64,000 bases of DNA from contig NZ_JBHYDX010000006.1 of the NCBI RefSeq assembly GCF_051860505.1, positions 62,001 to 126,000 of the forward strand. Direction: 5' to 3'. This stretch comes from Pannonibacter sp051860505 (GTDB lineage: Bacteria > Pseudomonadota > Alphaproteobacteria > Rhizobiales > Stappiaceae). Each line of letters starts with the position of its first letter. The stretch's first letter is position 1. Under the pieces are notes generated by a model, which did no database searches, had not been told where the DNA came from, and saw nothing but the letters and a program-made list of their open reading frames with translations. This document shows, in pieces, positions 17,385 to 27,315 of the stretch. Made by a program: the position numbers and the translations under genes.

Positions 17385-18587
17385 ATGACGGCGTCGGCAC
17401 TTTTCGGCACCTACGCTCGGGCGGAACTTGATTTCGTCCGTGGAGAAGGCGTGTGGCTGGAGACGTCGGATGGCCGCCGATTTCTCGACTGTGGTTCAGG
17501 TATTGCCGTAAATGCCCTCGGTCATTCACATCCCCATCTTGTCGCTGCCCTGAAAGATCAGGCGGACAAGCTCTGGCATGTCTCCAACCTGTACCAGATG
17601 CAGGGTCAGGAGAAGCTGGGACGGCGGCTGACGGAGGCGACTTTCGCAGATCGGGTGTTCTTTACCAACTCCGGCGCCGAGGCGATGGAGGCCTGCTTCA
17701 AGACGGCGCGTCGTTTCCATTATGCCAATGGCCATCCGGAACGGATCGACATCATTACCTTCGAAGGCGCCTTCCATGGCCGTACCATCGCGACCATCGC
17801 AGCCGGCGGCCAGGCAAAGTACCTTGAAGGCTTCGGGCCGAAGGCTCCCGGGTTCCTGCAGGTTCCCGCTGGCGACCTCGACGCGCTGAAGGCCGTCATC
17901 GGTCCGACCACGGCTGCGCTCTGCATCGAGCCGGTGCAGGGGGAGGGCGGCATTCGCGAGATCCCGGCCGAGTTCCTGCGCAAGCTGCGTGAGATCTGCG
18001 ACGAGGAAGGCATCCTGCTGATCTTCGACGAGATCCAGACGGGCGTTGGACGGACGGGCAAGCTGTTCGCCTATGAATGGTCTGGCATCCATCCGGATCT
18101 GATGGGCGTTGCCAAGGGCATTGGCGGCGGTTTCCCCATGGGGGCCTGCCTTGCCACCGAAGCCGCATCCGCCTGTATGGTGCCGGGCACTCACGGCACC
18201 ACCTTCGGCGGCAATCCGCTGGCGATGGCCGTCGGCAATGCCGTGCTTGACGTGATCCTTGAGCCGGGCTTCCTCGAAGAAGTGCAGCGCAAGTCGCTTC
18301 TGTTCAAGCAGCAACTGGCCGCCGTAATCGACGCTTATCCTGAGGTCCTGCAGGAGACACGTGGGCGCGGCCTGATGCTCGGCCTGAAATGCGTGCGTCC
18401 GAATACGGAAGTATTGGCCAAGGTCCGTGCCAACGGCTTGCTGGTTGTGCCTGCCGGCGACAACGTGTTGCGCATCCTGCCGCCGCTGACGATCTCCGAT
18501 GCCGAAATCGGCGAAGCCGTCGCCCGTATTGAAGCCGCCGCCAAGGCCGTCGCGGCAGACGTTGCCGCCGAGAAGGCCGGAGCCTGA
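17385..18587 (+). CDS. argD: Acetylornithine aminotransferase
   Basis: A 400-residue class III PLP aminotransferase, fourth enzymatic step to ornithine in arginine synthesis, possibly also acting as succinyldiaminopimelate transaminase in lysine synthesis. Visible motifs: NSGAEAMEACFKTAR, LLIFDEIQTGVGRTG, and the PLP lysine Lys244 in GVAKGIGGGFPMGA. GAGGAG precedes the ATG. argF follows four bases after its stop, forming argD-argF-hslO, an order I recall from many rhizobia. Confidence 0.96.
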   Translation: MTASALFGTYARAELDFVRGEGVWLETSDGRRFLDCGSGIAVNALGHSHPHLVAALKDQADKLWHVSNLYQMQGQEKLGRRLTEATFADRVFFTNSGAEAMEACFKTARRFHYANGHPERIDIITFEGAFHGRTIATIAAGGQAKYLEGFGPKAPGFLQVPAGDLDALKAVIGPTTAALCIEPVQGEGGIREIPAEFLRKLREICDEEGILLIFDEIQTGVGRTGKLFAYEWSGIHPDLMGVAKGIGGGFPMGACLATEAASACMVPGTHGTTFGGNPLAMAVGNAVLDVILEPGFLEEVQRKSLLFKQQLAAVIDAYPEVLQETRGRGLMLGLKCVRPNTEVLAKVRANGLLVVPAGDNVLRILPPLTISDAEIGEAVARIEAAAKAVAADVAAEKAGA

Positions 18588-18591
18588 TACC

Positions 18592-19515
18592 ATGTCCCAG
18601 TCCCTGCGTCATTTTCTGGATCTCACCGACTTTGAGGGGGATGAGCTGCGCGCCATCCTGGACCTCGGCCGCAAGCTGAAGCGCGAGCGAAACGGCGTGC
18701 GCCGCGGCGAAGGCCCGCTGGCTGGCAAGGTGCTGGCAATGGTGTTCGAGCAGCCCTCGACCCGGACACGCATCTCCTTCGATGTGGGCATGCGCGAGCT
18801 GGGCGGTGAGACGCTGATGCTGACCGGTGCCGAGATGCAGCTTGGCCGCGGCGAGACCATCGCCGATACGGCCCGTGTTCTGTCGCGTTTCGTCGATGCG
18901 ATCATGATCCGGATCCTGAGCGAGAGCGATCTCAAGGAACTGGCCGCCAACGCCACCGTTCCGGTGATCAATGGTCTTACCAAGCGCTCGCATCCGTGCC
19001 AGATCATGGCCGATATCATGACCTTCGAGGATCATCGCGGCTCGATCAAAGGCAAGTCGATTGCCTGGACCGGCGACAGCAACAACGTGCTGGCGTCCTG
19101 GATCCATGCGGCGCCCCGCCTCGGTTTCGAGATGCGCATTGCGACACCGGCAGAACTGGCCCCGCCAGCTGATCTCGTCGCAGCAGCGCGGGCCAAGGGG
19201 GCCTCGATCGTCGTGACCGATGATCCCTTTGAAGCCGTCAAGGGCACAGACTGCATCGTCACCGATTGTTGGGTGTCGATGGGCGATGACGACGAAGAAA
19301 GCCGTCACGACCTGCTCAGCGCCTATCAGGTTAACACGCGTCTGATGGCCGAGGCGAAGGCCGACGCGCTGTTCATGCATTGCCTGCCGGCCCATCGCGG
19401 CGAGGAAGTCACGTCCGAGGTGATGGATGGGCCGAATTCAGTGGTGTTTGACGAGGCAGAGAACCGGCTGCATGCGCAGAAGGGTATTCTCGCCTGGTGC
19501 TTCAACGGCGTTTGA
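18592..19515 (+). CDS. argF: Ornithine carbamoyltransferase
   Basis: A 307-residue enzyme making citrulline from ornithine and carbamoyl phosphate. The carbamoyl-phosphate loop STRT is at residues 56-59 (EQPSTRTRISFD). The motifs HPCQIMADIMTF and HCLPAHRGEEV identify the ornithine rather than aspartate branch. The start at 18592 gives MSQSLRHFLDL; longer frames overlap argD. No separate strong ribosome-binding site is seen, so translation is probably coupled to argD. Confidence 0.97.
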   Translation: MSQSLRHFLDLTDFEGDELRAILDLGRKLKRERNGVRRGEGPLAGKVLAMVFEQPSTRTRISFDVGMRELGGETLMLTGAEMQLGRGETIADTARVLSRFVDAIMIRILSESDLKELAANATVPVINGLTKRSHPCQIMADIMTFEDHRGSIKGKSIAWTGDSNNVLASWIHAAPRLGFEMRIATPAELAPPADLVAAARAKGASIVVTDDPFEAVKGTDCIVTDCWVSMGDDDEESRHDLLSAYQVNTRLMAEAKADALFMHCLPAHRGEEVTSEVMDGPNSVVFDEAENRLHAQKGILAWCFNGV

Positions 19516-19525
19516 GGGCGGATCC

Positions 19526-20509
19526 GTGGCATTCGACATTGCAGCATATGGACTGACGCCGGCCGGAGCCGATGCGGTCCGGCCTTTCACGGTTGAGGGG
19601 CTGGATGTGCGCGGCCGTGCGGTTGCGCTCGGTCCGATGCTGAACCAGATCCTAGACCGGCACGACTATCCGGCTCCCGTGGCGCGGTTGCTGGGCGAGG
19701 CCATCGTCCTGACTGCCTTGCTCGGGACGGCGCTGAAGTTCGACGGGCGTTTCACCTTGCAGACCCAGTCGGATGGCCCGGTCTCGATGCTGGTTGTCGA
19801 CTTTTCCGGTCCCGATGCGATCCGCGCCTATGCCCGCTTCGATGCCGAGGCGTTCGGACATGGCGCGTCTGCAGAAACCGCTGATCCGGCAACCTTGCTG
19901 GGTCGCGGCCATCTTGCAATGACCATCGACCAGGGCAAGCACATGCAGCGCTACCAGGGCATGGTCGAACTGGATGGGATCTCGCTTGAGGAAGTTGCCC
20001 GCCGCTATTTTGCGCGTTCGGAGCAGATCCCGACCGAGGTGCGTCTGGCCGTCGGCAAACTGTTCACCCGCCGTGAAGGGCAAGCCCCGGGGGAGGCCTG
20101 GACCGCAGGCGGCATTCTCGTGCAGTTCCTGCCGGAAGCGCCGGAGCGCATGAAGCAGGCCGACCTGCATGGTGGTGACATGCCGGAAGGCGCTGAGGCG
20201 CATGTCGTCGAGGATGACGACGCCTGGATGGAGGCAAAGAGCCTCGTCACAACTGTCCGAGACGACGAACTGACCGATCCCGAGATCACGGTCGAGCGGC
20301 TGCTGTTTCGCCTGTTCCATGAACGGGGCGTGCGCATGTTCGATGCCCAGCCGATCGCTGACCGGTGCCGGTGCACGCGGGAAAAGATCGAGGCGATCCT
20401 CGTCAATTTCTCCGAGGAGGAGAAATCCGAGATGGTTGAAGACGGCAAGATCGTCGTGACCTGCGAATTCTGCAGCACCCGCTATGAGTTCAAGGCTGAG
20501 GCCGTCTGA
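19526..20509 (+). CDS. hslO: Redox-regulated chaperone Hsp33
   Basis: A 327-residue holdase activated by oxidation. The zinc-binding cysteines are C281-x-C283 (CRCTREKIEAIL) and C313-x-x-C316 (CEFCSTRYEF) at the C-terminus. The N-terminal domain carries GTALKFDGRFTLQTQSDGPV and RGHLAMTID. The start is a GTG at 19526 after GAGGGCGGA. It is the third gene of the arg operon. Confidence 0.95.
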   Translation: MAFDIAAYGLTPAGADAVRPFTVEGLDVRGRAVALGPMLNQILDRHDYPAPVARLLGEAIVLTALLGTALKFDGRFTLQTQSDGPVSMLVVDFSGPDAIRAYARFDAEAFGHGASAETADPATLLGRGHLAMTIDQGKHMQRYQGMVELDGISLEEVARRYFARSEQIPTEVRLAVGKLFTRREGQAPGEAWTAGGILVQFLPEAPERMKQADLHGGDMPEGAEAHVVEDDDAWMEAKSLVTTVRDDELTDPEITVERLLFRLFHERGVRMFDAQPIADRCRCTREKIEAILVNFSEEEKSEMVEDGKIVVTCEFCSTRYEFKAEAV

Positions 20510-20762
20510 TTGTTGCGACAGATCGCGACAAATGACTGATTGCCGCTGACCCGTGCCCGTGATTACCGTGACTTGAGGGATAGATCACGGTGCGCGTGCG
20601 CCGTTTGCCCGGCAGACCCTGTGTGTGCCTGCAGACGGCCATCAGGTCATCTTCCTTGGTCTGGCAACGCTGTTCGGGTACCCCTGGGCAGATCAACCAG
20701 TGTCATGGCTGATCCAGCGCACCTGTTCCCGCTGTATAACGGGAATGAAGGAGGCGCTGCGC
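20510..20762. other. Intergenic region before the RND genes
   Basis: About 250 bases. An inverted repeat CCGTGA / TCACGG (20566-20571 and 20585-20590, 13-base gap) could be an operator. A TATAAC hexamer at about 20734 could be a -10 element. No regulator gene is adjacent. The frame open from 20625 lacks a good start and I treat it as untranslated. Confidence 0.4.
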
Positions 20763-22172
20763 GTGCTGCAGGCTGTCGAGACAAAGCGGGACATCAAGGT
20801 TCCGGATCAGGACGAAACCCAACTGCCTGTTCCCCGGCCAGGGAGCGGAAGATCTGTCCTTGTATTGAAGGCCCTGCTGCAGTCGGTGCTAGCGTTGGTG
20901 GTGCTGGCTGGCGCGGTGATGGGGATGCGGCACTTTGTTCTGACCAAGCCAGAGGTGCCCAAACGCCCGGCTCAGGAACAAAGCTATGCCGTTGAGACCC
21001 TTGCCGTTCGGCTGGCCGATCACACCCCTGCCATTCGCCTTTATGGCGAGGTGACCGCCGGGCGCGAGGTTGACCTGCGCTCGTTGGTCGCCGGTGAAAT
21101 CATTTCCGTCAATCCCGAACTGAAAGCGGGTGGGAGCATCCGGAAGGGCGCTGAGCTTGTCGCTGTTGACCGGTTTGACTTCGAAGGGGCTGTGCGGGAG
21201 GCGCGTGCCAATCTCCAGGAAGCAGAGGCCCGGAAGATCGAGATCGAGAGCCGGGTCGCCCTGTCCCGGGACAGCCTGGAGCGGGCCCGTGAGCAACTTG
21301 CATTTGCTGAAAGGGACCTGGAGCGGGCCGAACAGCTGCGCCAGAGCGGCTCCGTGACCGAACGGGCGCTCGACGAGCGGCGTCTGCTGGTATCGCAGCG
21401 CCGACAAGCCGAGGAACAGGTGCGCAACACCCTGGCGGTTGAAGAAACAGGCATCGAGCAACAGGCAGCGGTCATCCAGCGGCTGCAATGGCGTCTTGAA
21501 CTGGCCGAGCGCAATCTCGCCAGCACGGTGCTGCTCGCTCCCTTTGATGCTGTCGTGCGCAGTGAAGCTGCCCAGGTCGGGCGGCTGATCAATGTCAATG
21601 ATGTGGTTGCCTCGCTCTATGCGCGCGACGAGCTGGAGGTGCGCTTCACCCTCTCCGACAATCAGTACGGCCGGCTGATCGCCCAGACTGGCTCACTTGT
21701 TGGACGTCCTGTAGAGGTCTCCTGGGTCCTGGGAACCGAGCCGGTCCGGTACCGGGCGAATGTGGACCGGGTTGGGGCCGATGTGGCCCGAACCCGGGGC
21801 GGTGTCGATGTCTTTGCCAGGGTGGTGACGCCGGAAGGTGCCGTTCCTCTGCGCCCTGGCGCATTCGTCGAGATTTCTATTCCGGACCGCAGTTATCCTG
21901 CGACGGCCCGGGTGCCCGAGACGGCGGTCTATGAAGATGGTCGGATCTATGTGGTCAATGACAGCCGCATGTCTCCGCGCGACGCGCGGATCGAAGCCTA
22001 TGATCAGGGTTATGTGATTGTTTCCGGCGGGCTGCAGGATGGAGACGTCGTCGTGACGACCCGCATCGCGGGTGGCGGCAGCGGCGTCAAGGTGCGCCCA
22101 CTCGGCGAAACAGCCGCACCAGATGCGGCCGCAGCACGTCCGCAAGGTTCGGAGGCTACAAATGCGCGCTGA
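20763..22172 (+). CDS. RND efflux periplasmic adaptor (membrane fusion protein)
   Basis: A 469-residue adaptor of a tripartite RND pump. A single N-terminal membrane anchor (LVLKALLQSVLALVVLAGAV) is followed by a lipoyl half-motif (LRSLVAGEIISVNPELKAGG). A long helical hairpin follows, dense in Glu/Arg/Ala, then the second lipoyl half (STVLLAPFDAVVRSEAAQVG) and beta-barrel domains. The GTG at 20763 is preferred because AAGGAGG lies eight bases upstream. It overlaps the permease gene by 11 bases. Substrate unknown; no outer-membrane channel gene is nearby, so a shared TolC is likely. Confidence 0.88.
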   Translation: MLQAVETKRDIKVPDQDETQLPVPRPGSGRSVLVLKALLQSVLALVVLAGAVMGMRHFVLTKPEVPKRPAQEQSYAVETLAVRLADHTPAIRLYGEVTAGREVDLRSLVAGEIISVNPELKAGGSIRKGAELVAVDRFDFEGAVREARANLQEAEARKIEIESRVALSRDSLERAREQLAFAERDLERAEQLRQSGSVTERALDERRLLVSQRRQAEEQVRNTLAVEETGIEQQAAVIQRLQWRLELAERNLASTVLLAPFDAVVRSEAAQVGRLINVNDVVASLYARDELEVRFTLSDNQYGRLIAQTGSLVGRPVEVSWVLGTEPVRYRANVDRVGADVARTRGGVDVFARVVTPEGAVPLRPGAFVEISIPDRSYPATARVPETAVYEDGRIYVVNDSRMSPRDARIEAYDQGYVIVSGGLQDGDVVVTTRIAGGGSGVKVRPLGETAAPDAAAARPQGSEATNAR

Positions 22173-25100
22173 TGCGGGAAACTGGGTTGCCGGGTTTGCA
22201 CGCCATCCGAACGCGGCCAACCTGCTCATGGCCGTGATGCTGATGTTCGGGGTCTTCGGTCTCAGCCAGCTCAACACGCAGTTCTTTCCAACCATCCGTT
22301 CGGACCGGATCACGGTCAGCATCGCCTGGCCCGGCGCGTCGGCAGAGGATGTCGAGCGCAATGTGCTTGAAGTGGTGGAACCGGAACTGCGGTTTCTGAC
22401 GGCTCTGAAGGAAATTGCCGCCTATGCCCGCGAAGGCTCGGGGACGATCACTCTCGAGTTTGAGGAAGGCGCCGACATGCCCAAGGCATTGTCGGACGTC
22501 GAACAGGCGGTGGCTTCCATTTCCACCCTGCCGGACGAGGCGGAGGCGCCGGTCGTTTCAGCCTCCACTTTCACTGACGCCGTCGCCACTCTCGCCGTGC
22601 GTGGTCCGTTTACCGAGGATGCACTGAAGGTCTATGCCCGCAAGATCCGCGATGATCTTCTGGCCCGGGGTATCGACCGTGTGGACTTCAACGGCTATCG
22701 CTCGCCGGAATATCTGATCGAAGTCCCGGAACGCGAATTGCGCCGCCTCGATCTGACGATCTCCGACATTTCCGATCGTATTAGCCAGAACACCGAGGAT
22801 CTGCCTGCCGGCAATCTCAACGGCGCAATCGAGCGACAGATCCGTGCCGTGGCTGAGGCCCAGTCTCCGGAAGCGATCAGTTCCATCGAGGTCAAGGCCT
22901 TCGAATCCGGCGAGAAGACCCGTCTCGGCGATATCGCCAACGTCAACCGGTCTTTCGATGACGGCGAGTTCCAGGGGTTCTCGAAGGGGGGGCGTGCCAT
23001 CGAGTTGCGGGTCCTGCGGCTGGAGGATACCGATACCCTGAAGGCGGCTCAGATCCTGACCTCTTACCTCGAGGAAGTTCGCCCAACCCTGCCGCCAACC
23101 CTCGAGTTGCTGCAGTATGATGTGCGCGCGGATCAGGTCGAGGGCCGCATCTTGCTGCTGGTCGAGAACGGGCTTGGCGGCCTCGCGCTCGTGGTCCTGA
23201 TCCTCTATGTGTTTTTGAACGGGCGGATCGCGCTCTGGGTCGCCACGGGCATTCCGGTCGCTGTCTGCGCAGCGCTCGGATTGATGTGGCTGATTGGCGA
23301 GAGCATCAACATGATCTCGCTCTTTGCCTTCATCATGATGCTGGGCGTCATCGTGGATGACGCGATTGTGGTGGGGGAACACACCGCGACACGTCTGGCT
23401 TTGGGAGACACGCCGGACATCGCTGCGATCAATGGCGCCAGCACCATGTTCTGGCCGGTGATCGCGTCCGGAACAACGACGATTGCGGCGTTTCTTCCTA
23501 TTCTGATGATCGGGGATGTGCTCGGGCAGATCATGATGGCTCTGCCGGTGGTGGTCATTTCCATCATCTTGGCTTCGTTGGTCGAGTGCTTCTTTGTCCT
23601 GCCGGGGCATCTTTCGCATTCGCTTGGATCGCGCTCTGGCTGGAGCTGGTGGCGCGTTGTGCTCGTTGCGGGCCTGCCGGCGGTGTTCCTGATCGGTGTT
23701 GCCGAGCGGCCGGAGATGAGTGTAGCACCGGCACTGGCAATGCTCGCCGACCCCTTGCGCGCGATGCTGAACCAAACCGGGCTGCTGGTCTTTGCCGGTC
23801 TCGTCATCGGCATTTGCTTTCTGGTCGCGCTTGCCGTCGAGGCCGGTTTGACCGCCTTGCGCCATCGCGCAGGCGAAAAGAGCACACCGGCCTCGCAGGA
23901 GCCGGGCCGGTTCCGGCGCAGCTTTGATGCCGGTTTCGGATGGTTCCGCGACCGCCCGTTCCGCGGCCTTGTCAGGCTGGCGGTCAACTGGCGCTATGTG
24001 GTGTTGGCCATCGCCATCGGCAGCCTCTTGATGACGGTGGGACTTGTACGGGGCGGGCGTGTTGGCTTCACCTTCTTCCCCTCGCCTGAGTCCGAGAACA
24101 TTCAAGCCCAGGTGTTTTTCCAGGCCGGAATTCCGGAGGCCGAGGCCATTGCGGGTGTCGCGGCGATTGAGAAGGCGCTGTACGAGGCGGAAGGACGGTT
24201 GACGCAGGACAATGGCGAGACGCTGGTGGCGGCAAGCTATGCCCTGCTTGGCCGTGCCGGCAACAACCGGGGCGACAATGTGGCCTCGATCTCGGTGCAA
24301 CTCACCCTGTCGGAGGAGCGCACCATTCGCACCCCCGATATCGTGCAGGCCTGGCGCCGGGCCCTGCCCGAGATCCCGGGGCTGGCCCGGTTCTCGATTT
24401 CACAGACCCGTGGCGGCCCTCCGGGGCGGGACCTTGACATCCGGTTGTCCGGCGCGCCGCTGCACAGGCTCAAGCAGGCCGCAGCAGAACTGCAGGATGC
24501 CCTCTCGGCTTATCCCGGCACTTCCGGTGTCACCGATGATCTGCCTTATGGCAAGCCGGAGCTGCAAATGCAGCTGACCCCGCGTGGCCGCGCACTTGGC
24601 TTCACGGTCGAGACGGCAGCGCGTCAGGTGCGCAATGCGGTGGAAGGGGCAATCGCCCGGAAATTCGCTCAAGGTGATGAGGAAGTGACCGTGCGTGTCC
24701 GGCAGGGCTTTGATGGCCAGGGCTCGAACGCGCTGCGTGACCTTCTGCTGCGCGCGCCGAGCGGTGAGTTCGTGCCGCTCACAGAAGTCGTCGCTCTCAA
24801 GGATGTCCAGGGCTTCTCGGTGATCCAGCGCCGTGACGGACGGACGATCGTCAGCGTGGTGGCGGATATCGACACAAAGGTCACCTCGAACACGGAAATC
24901 GTGGCCGAGTTGCAAAAGGAGTTCATGCCGCGCCTCGCAGACACCTACGGTCTTGCCTACGAGTTTGCCGGAAAAGCCGAAGAGCAGGCCAATGCCATGG
25001 GCGATCTGGGCGTCGGCGTGCTCATGGCACTGGTCATGATCTATGTGATCCTCGCGGCGACATTTGCCAGCTATGCAAGGCCACTGGTGGTGATGGTCAT

Positions 25101-25581
25101 CATCCCCTTCGGCGTGGTTGGGGCTGTCTGCGGCCACTACATCATGAACTATCAACTGACGATGATGAGCCTGATCGGCCTGCTCGGCCTGTCCGGCATT
25201 CTCGTCAACAACGCGATTATTCTGGTGTCGCGCTTTGACGAGCGCATCCGGGAGGGGACGACGTTTCGCGAGGCGGCGGTGCTGGCAAGTTGTGATCGTC
25301 TGCGGGCCGTGATCCTCACGTCCTTCACGACGATTGCCGGTCTGGGGCCTCTGTTGTTCGAGGACAATATCCAGGCGCAGTTCCTGTTGCCGATCACCAT
25401 TACCATTGTCTTTGGTCTGGGAACCGCGACGCTTCTGGTGTTGTTCCTGGTTCCGTCGCTGCTGGTCATCGGCGATGACATCGGCCGCATCGTGTTTCAT
25501 CGCGAGCCGGGCCGCGGGTCGGCGGTCGCGGGGGATGATGCGGCACAAGCACCCGGCAAGGGGATCGTGCCGGCGGAGTAG
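22162..25581 (+). CDS. RND efflux permease (AcrB/MdtB-like)
   Basis: A 1139-residue proton-driven inner-membrane pump. The start after GGAGG gives MRADAGNWVAGFARHPNAAN. The TM4 proton-relay acids are in MMLGVIVDDAIVVGEH; both large periplasmic porter loops are present. It is about 90 residues longer than usual. Between the TM6 region and the second half there is an insert with two further hydrophobic stretches (approximately 494-513 and 538-562) joined to an amphipathic linker. The closing half carries GLLGLSGILVNNAIILVSRFDE. The C-terminus is short and acidic. Drug, metal or lipid substrate cannot be told. Confidence 0.92.
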   Translation: MRADAGNWVAGFARHPNAANLLMAVMLMFGVFGLSQLNTQFFPTIRSDRITVSIAWPGASAEDVERNVLEVVEPELRFLTALKEIAAYAREGSGTITLEFEEGADMPKALSDVEQAVASISTLPDEAEAPVVSASTFTDAVATLAVRGPFTEDALKVYARKIRDDLLARGIDRVDFNGYRSPEYLIEVPERELRRLDLTISDISDRISQNTEDLPAGNLNGAIERQIRAVAEAQSPEAISSIEVKAFESGEKTRLGDIANVNRSFDDGEFQGFSKGGRAIELRVLRLEDTDTLKAAQILTSYLEEVRPTLPPTLELLQYDVRADQVEGRILLLVENGLGGLALVVLILYVFLNGRIALWVATGIPVAVCAALGLMWLIGESINMISLFAFIMMLGVIVDDAIVVGEHTATRLALGDTPDIAAINGASTMFWPVIASGTTTIAAFLPILMIGDVLGQIMMALPVVVISIILASLVECFFVLPGHLSHSLGSRSGWSWWRVVLVAGLPAVFLIGVAERPEMSVAPALAMLADPLRAMLNQTGLLVFAGLVIGICFLVALAVEAGLTALRHRAGEKSTPASQEPGRFRRSFDAGFGWFRDRPFRGLVRLAVNWRYVVLAIAIGSLLMTVGLVRGGRVGFTFFPSPESENIQAQVFFQAGIPEAEAIAGVAAIEKALYEAEGRLTQDNGETLVAASYALLGRAGNNRGDNVASISVQLTLSEERTIRTPDIVQAWRRALPEIPGLARFSISQTRGGPPGRDLDIRLSGAPLHRLKQAAAELQDALSAYPGTSGVTDDLPYGKPELQMQLTPRGRALGFTVETAARQVRNAVEGAIARKFAQGDEEVTVRVRQGFDGQGSNALRDLLLRAPSGEFVPLTEVVALKDVQGFSVIQRRDGRTIVSVVADIDTKVTSNTEIVAELQKEFMPRLADTYGLAYEFAGKAEEQANAMGDLGVGVLMALVMIYVILAATFASYARPLVVMVIIPFGVVGAVCGHYIMNYQLTMMSLIGLLGLSGILVNNAIILVSRFDERIREGTTFREAAVLASCDRLRAVILTSFTTIAGLGPLLFEDNIQAQFLLPITITIVFGLGTATLLVLFLVPSLLVIGDDIGRIVFHREPGRGSAVAGDDAAQAPGKGIVPAE

Positions 25582-25590
25582 TCCGCCGGC
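25569..25590. repeat. Hairpin spanning the RND permease stop codon
   Basis: GCCGGCGGA and TCCGCCGGC form a perfect nine-base stem with GTAG as the loop, so the stop codon sits in the loop. It lies between convergent genes and has no T-run; possibly a 3' stabiliser. Confidence 0.5.
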
Positions 25591-25613
25591 GACAGATGCA
25601 AGAACGTCAGGTG

Positions 25614-26255
25614 TCAGGCAATCCGGGCAGCAAAAGCCGCGATTGCCTCGGCAGCCCTGTGAATGTTGCCATCCCATGTCGCGGGAGACTGACCGCGCGG
25701 GCCAAGGTCATGGTTGCCGTCTTCCAGATAGGTGATGGCGACCTGGTCCGGCAGGGCCACAGATTCCAGGTCTGCTGCAGATCCGAAAGGGTCGCGCTCG
25801 CCCTGTGTTATGAGAACCGGTCGGCGGCATTCGGCCAACGGCTCCAGGCGCCAGACATCGGCCTTGCCGGTGGGGTGGAAGGGATAGCCGACGCAGGCGA
25901 CACCCATCACCCGGCCGGGCAGCGAAGCGCCGCCGGCCAGCATTGCGGCCACGCGGCCTCCCATCGACTTGCCGCCGATGAGAAGAGTGCCCTCGACCTC
26001 CGGCATTACCTGTTGCAAGGCGGTCTGAAATGCGCTGACGAGCAACTCAGCCTTGGGCGGCGGAGCCTTCTTGCCGCCGCTGCGGCGCGCAGCCATGTAG
26101 GGAAATTCGAACCTGGCCACCGCAACCCCATTTTCCGCCAGTGCTGCCGCCATTCGGTTCATGAAGCTGGAGTCCATCGCAGCTCCTGCGCCATGCGCGA
26201 ACAAAAGCGTTGCGACGGGCGGCATCTCGGGGCGTGTCCAGAGGAGTTCGGTCAT
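25614..26255 (-). CDS. Alpha/beta hydrolase (KANL3/Tex30-like)
   Basis: A 213-residue cytosolic hydrolase of the dienelactone-hydrolase-like superfamily. The N-terminal oxyanion region is LLFAHGAGAAMDSSFM, the nucleophile elbow is GGKSMGG with Ser97, the acid is likely in ITQGERDPFG and the His in LEDGNHDL. Its length and the HGAGA opening match the KANL3/Tex30 group. Substrate unknown. It is convergent with the RND permease gene. Confidence 0.85.
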   Translation of the reverse strand: MTELLWTRPEMPPVATLLFAHGAGAAMDSSFMNRMAAALAENGVAVARFEFPYMAARRSGGKKAPPPKAELLVSAFQTALQQVMPEVEGTLLIGGKSMGGRVAAMLAGGASLPGRVMGVACVGYPFHPTGKADVWRLEPLAECRRPVLITQGERDPFGSAADLESVALPDQVAITYLEDGNHDLGPRGQSPATWDGNIHRAAEAIAAFAARIA

Positions 26256-26368
26256 ATGCAGGTGTGCTTTCGCTCGGGGTACGGACGGTTGATGAAGGCT
26301 GCGCTCAGGCCCAGTCAGTGCTGATCTAGCGGAGGAGGATCAGGTCCGCAATCACGCAGCCCAAGGCT

Positions 26369-27259
26369 TCAAAAGAAGCTGATGGGGAAATAGCGCCGGT
26401 AGAGCTCGCTGTAGACGCCCTTTTCCTGCAACCGACGAAGACCATAGTTCAGCGCTTCGAGAAGGACAGCGTCGTCCTGGCGGACGGCGATGCGCAGGCC
26501 GTTGCCGAAGTAAGCGTCCTCCAGCCAAGGGCCGGGAACGAACATGCAGCAGCCTTCCGAAAAGGCGCCGCCCAGCCAGAATGACAGGCTCATGCCATCC
26601 CCGAAATGGGCACCGACGTCACCTGACCGCAGTGCTTCGCGTGCTTCGGTGATGGTATCGTATTCCCTCAGCACCACCTCTGGCATTCGCGCCCTGAGAA
26701 ATGCGGCGTGGCGGCTGCCACGTTCGACGGACACCTCTGTTCCTGCGAACTGCAATCCATCCAGGCCGGCACCGTCGGCAAGACGGGTCACAAACCGGCC
26801 CGGCATGCGCAAGTAGGGATCAGTAAAACTGAACTGCCCGGCAAGTTCCGGTGTTTTCGCGAGCCCCGCAATCACTGCATTGCCCTCGTCCGCCTCCAGC
26901 GCGTCGGCCAGGGCCTCGAAGGCTTTGACGCGCAGGCTGCAAGAACTCTGCAACTCCTCGCACAGGGCGCGCGCAAGGTCGACATGGAAGCCAGTCAAGC
27001 GCTCTGACTTGTCCCGGAAAGCAAAGGGCGGAAAGTCATCCGTTGACAGGAACTCGATCCGTTCCGGCGTCTCGGCCGGCCGCTCCATCAGGCTGCGTGG
27101 ATCCCAAAAGTTTGGGACGTTCTGGGTGAGAAGGATGGCAGACGAGCCAGAGGCGGGCAGTTCGTCGGCCGCCACAACTTTCGAGTTAACTATAATCGTG
27201 AAAAGAGAAAGAAGAAACAATGTAACCATTGCGCGAATGTTGCGTTTGATGGTTAACAT
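26369..27259 (-). CDS. Periplasmic solute-binding protein (amino-acid type)
   Basis: A 296-residue exported protein of the type 3 (glutamine/arginine) binding family. A signal peptide (AMVTLFLLSLFTIIVNSKVVA) is followed by FLSTDDFPPFAFRD, LTGFHVDLARALCEEL, and the second-lobe motif VEARGSR-like VSVERGSRHAAFL. It ends LRRLQEKGVYSELYRRYF, typical of the family. No ABC permease or ATPase genes are adjacent; instead it is divergent from a glycosyltransferase. It may be an orphan sensor-type or receptor protein. The start at 27259 was chosen for the signal peptide; ATGs at 27280 and further upstream are possible. Confidence 0.8.
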   Translation of the reverse strand: MLTIKRNIRAMVTLFLLSLFTIIVNSKVVAADELPASGSSAILLTQNVPNFWDPRSLMERPAETPERIEFLSTDDFPPFAFRDKSERLTGFHVDLARALCEELQSSCSLRVKAFEALADALEADEGNAVIAGLAKTPELAGQFSFTDPYLRMPGRFVTRLADGAGLDGLQFAGTEVSVERGSRHAAFLRARMPEVVLREYDTITEAREALRSGDVGAHFGDGMSLSFWLGGAFSEGCCMFVPGPWLEDAYFGNGLRIAVRQDDAVLLEALNYGLRRLQEKGVYSELYRRYFPISFF

Positions 27260-27315
27260 TCCGTTACGTTCACCAGGCATCTGGGCGACACCGATCAGGG
27301 AGGCTCGGCAAGCAC

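Noticed and set aside
22558..24300. 580-codon open frame antisense to the RND permease
   Set aside because: Charged, repetitive translation typical of antisense G+C-rich frames; the permease is certain.
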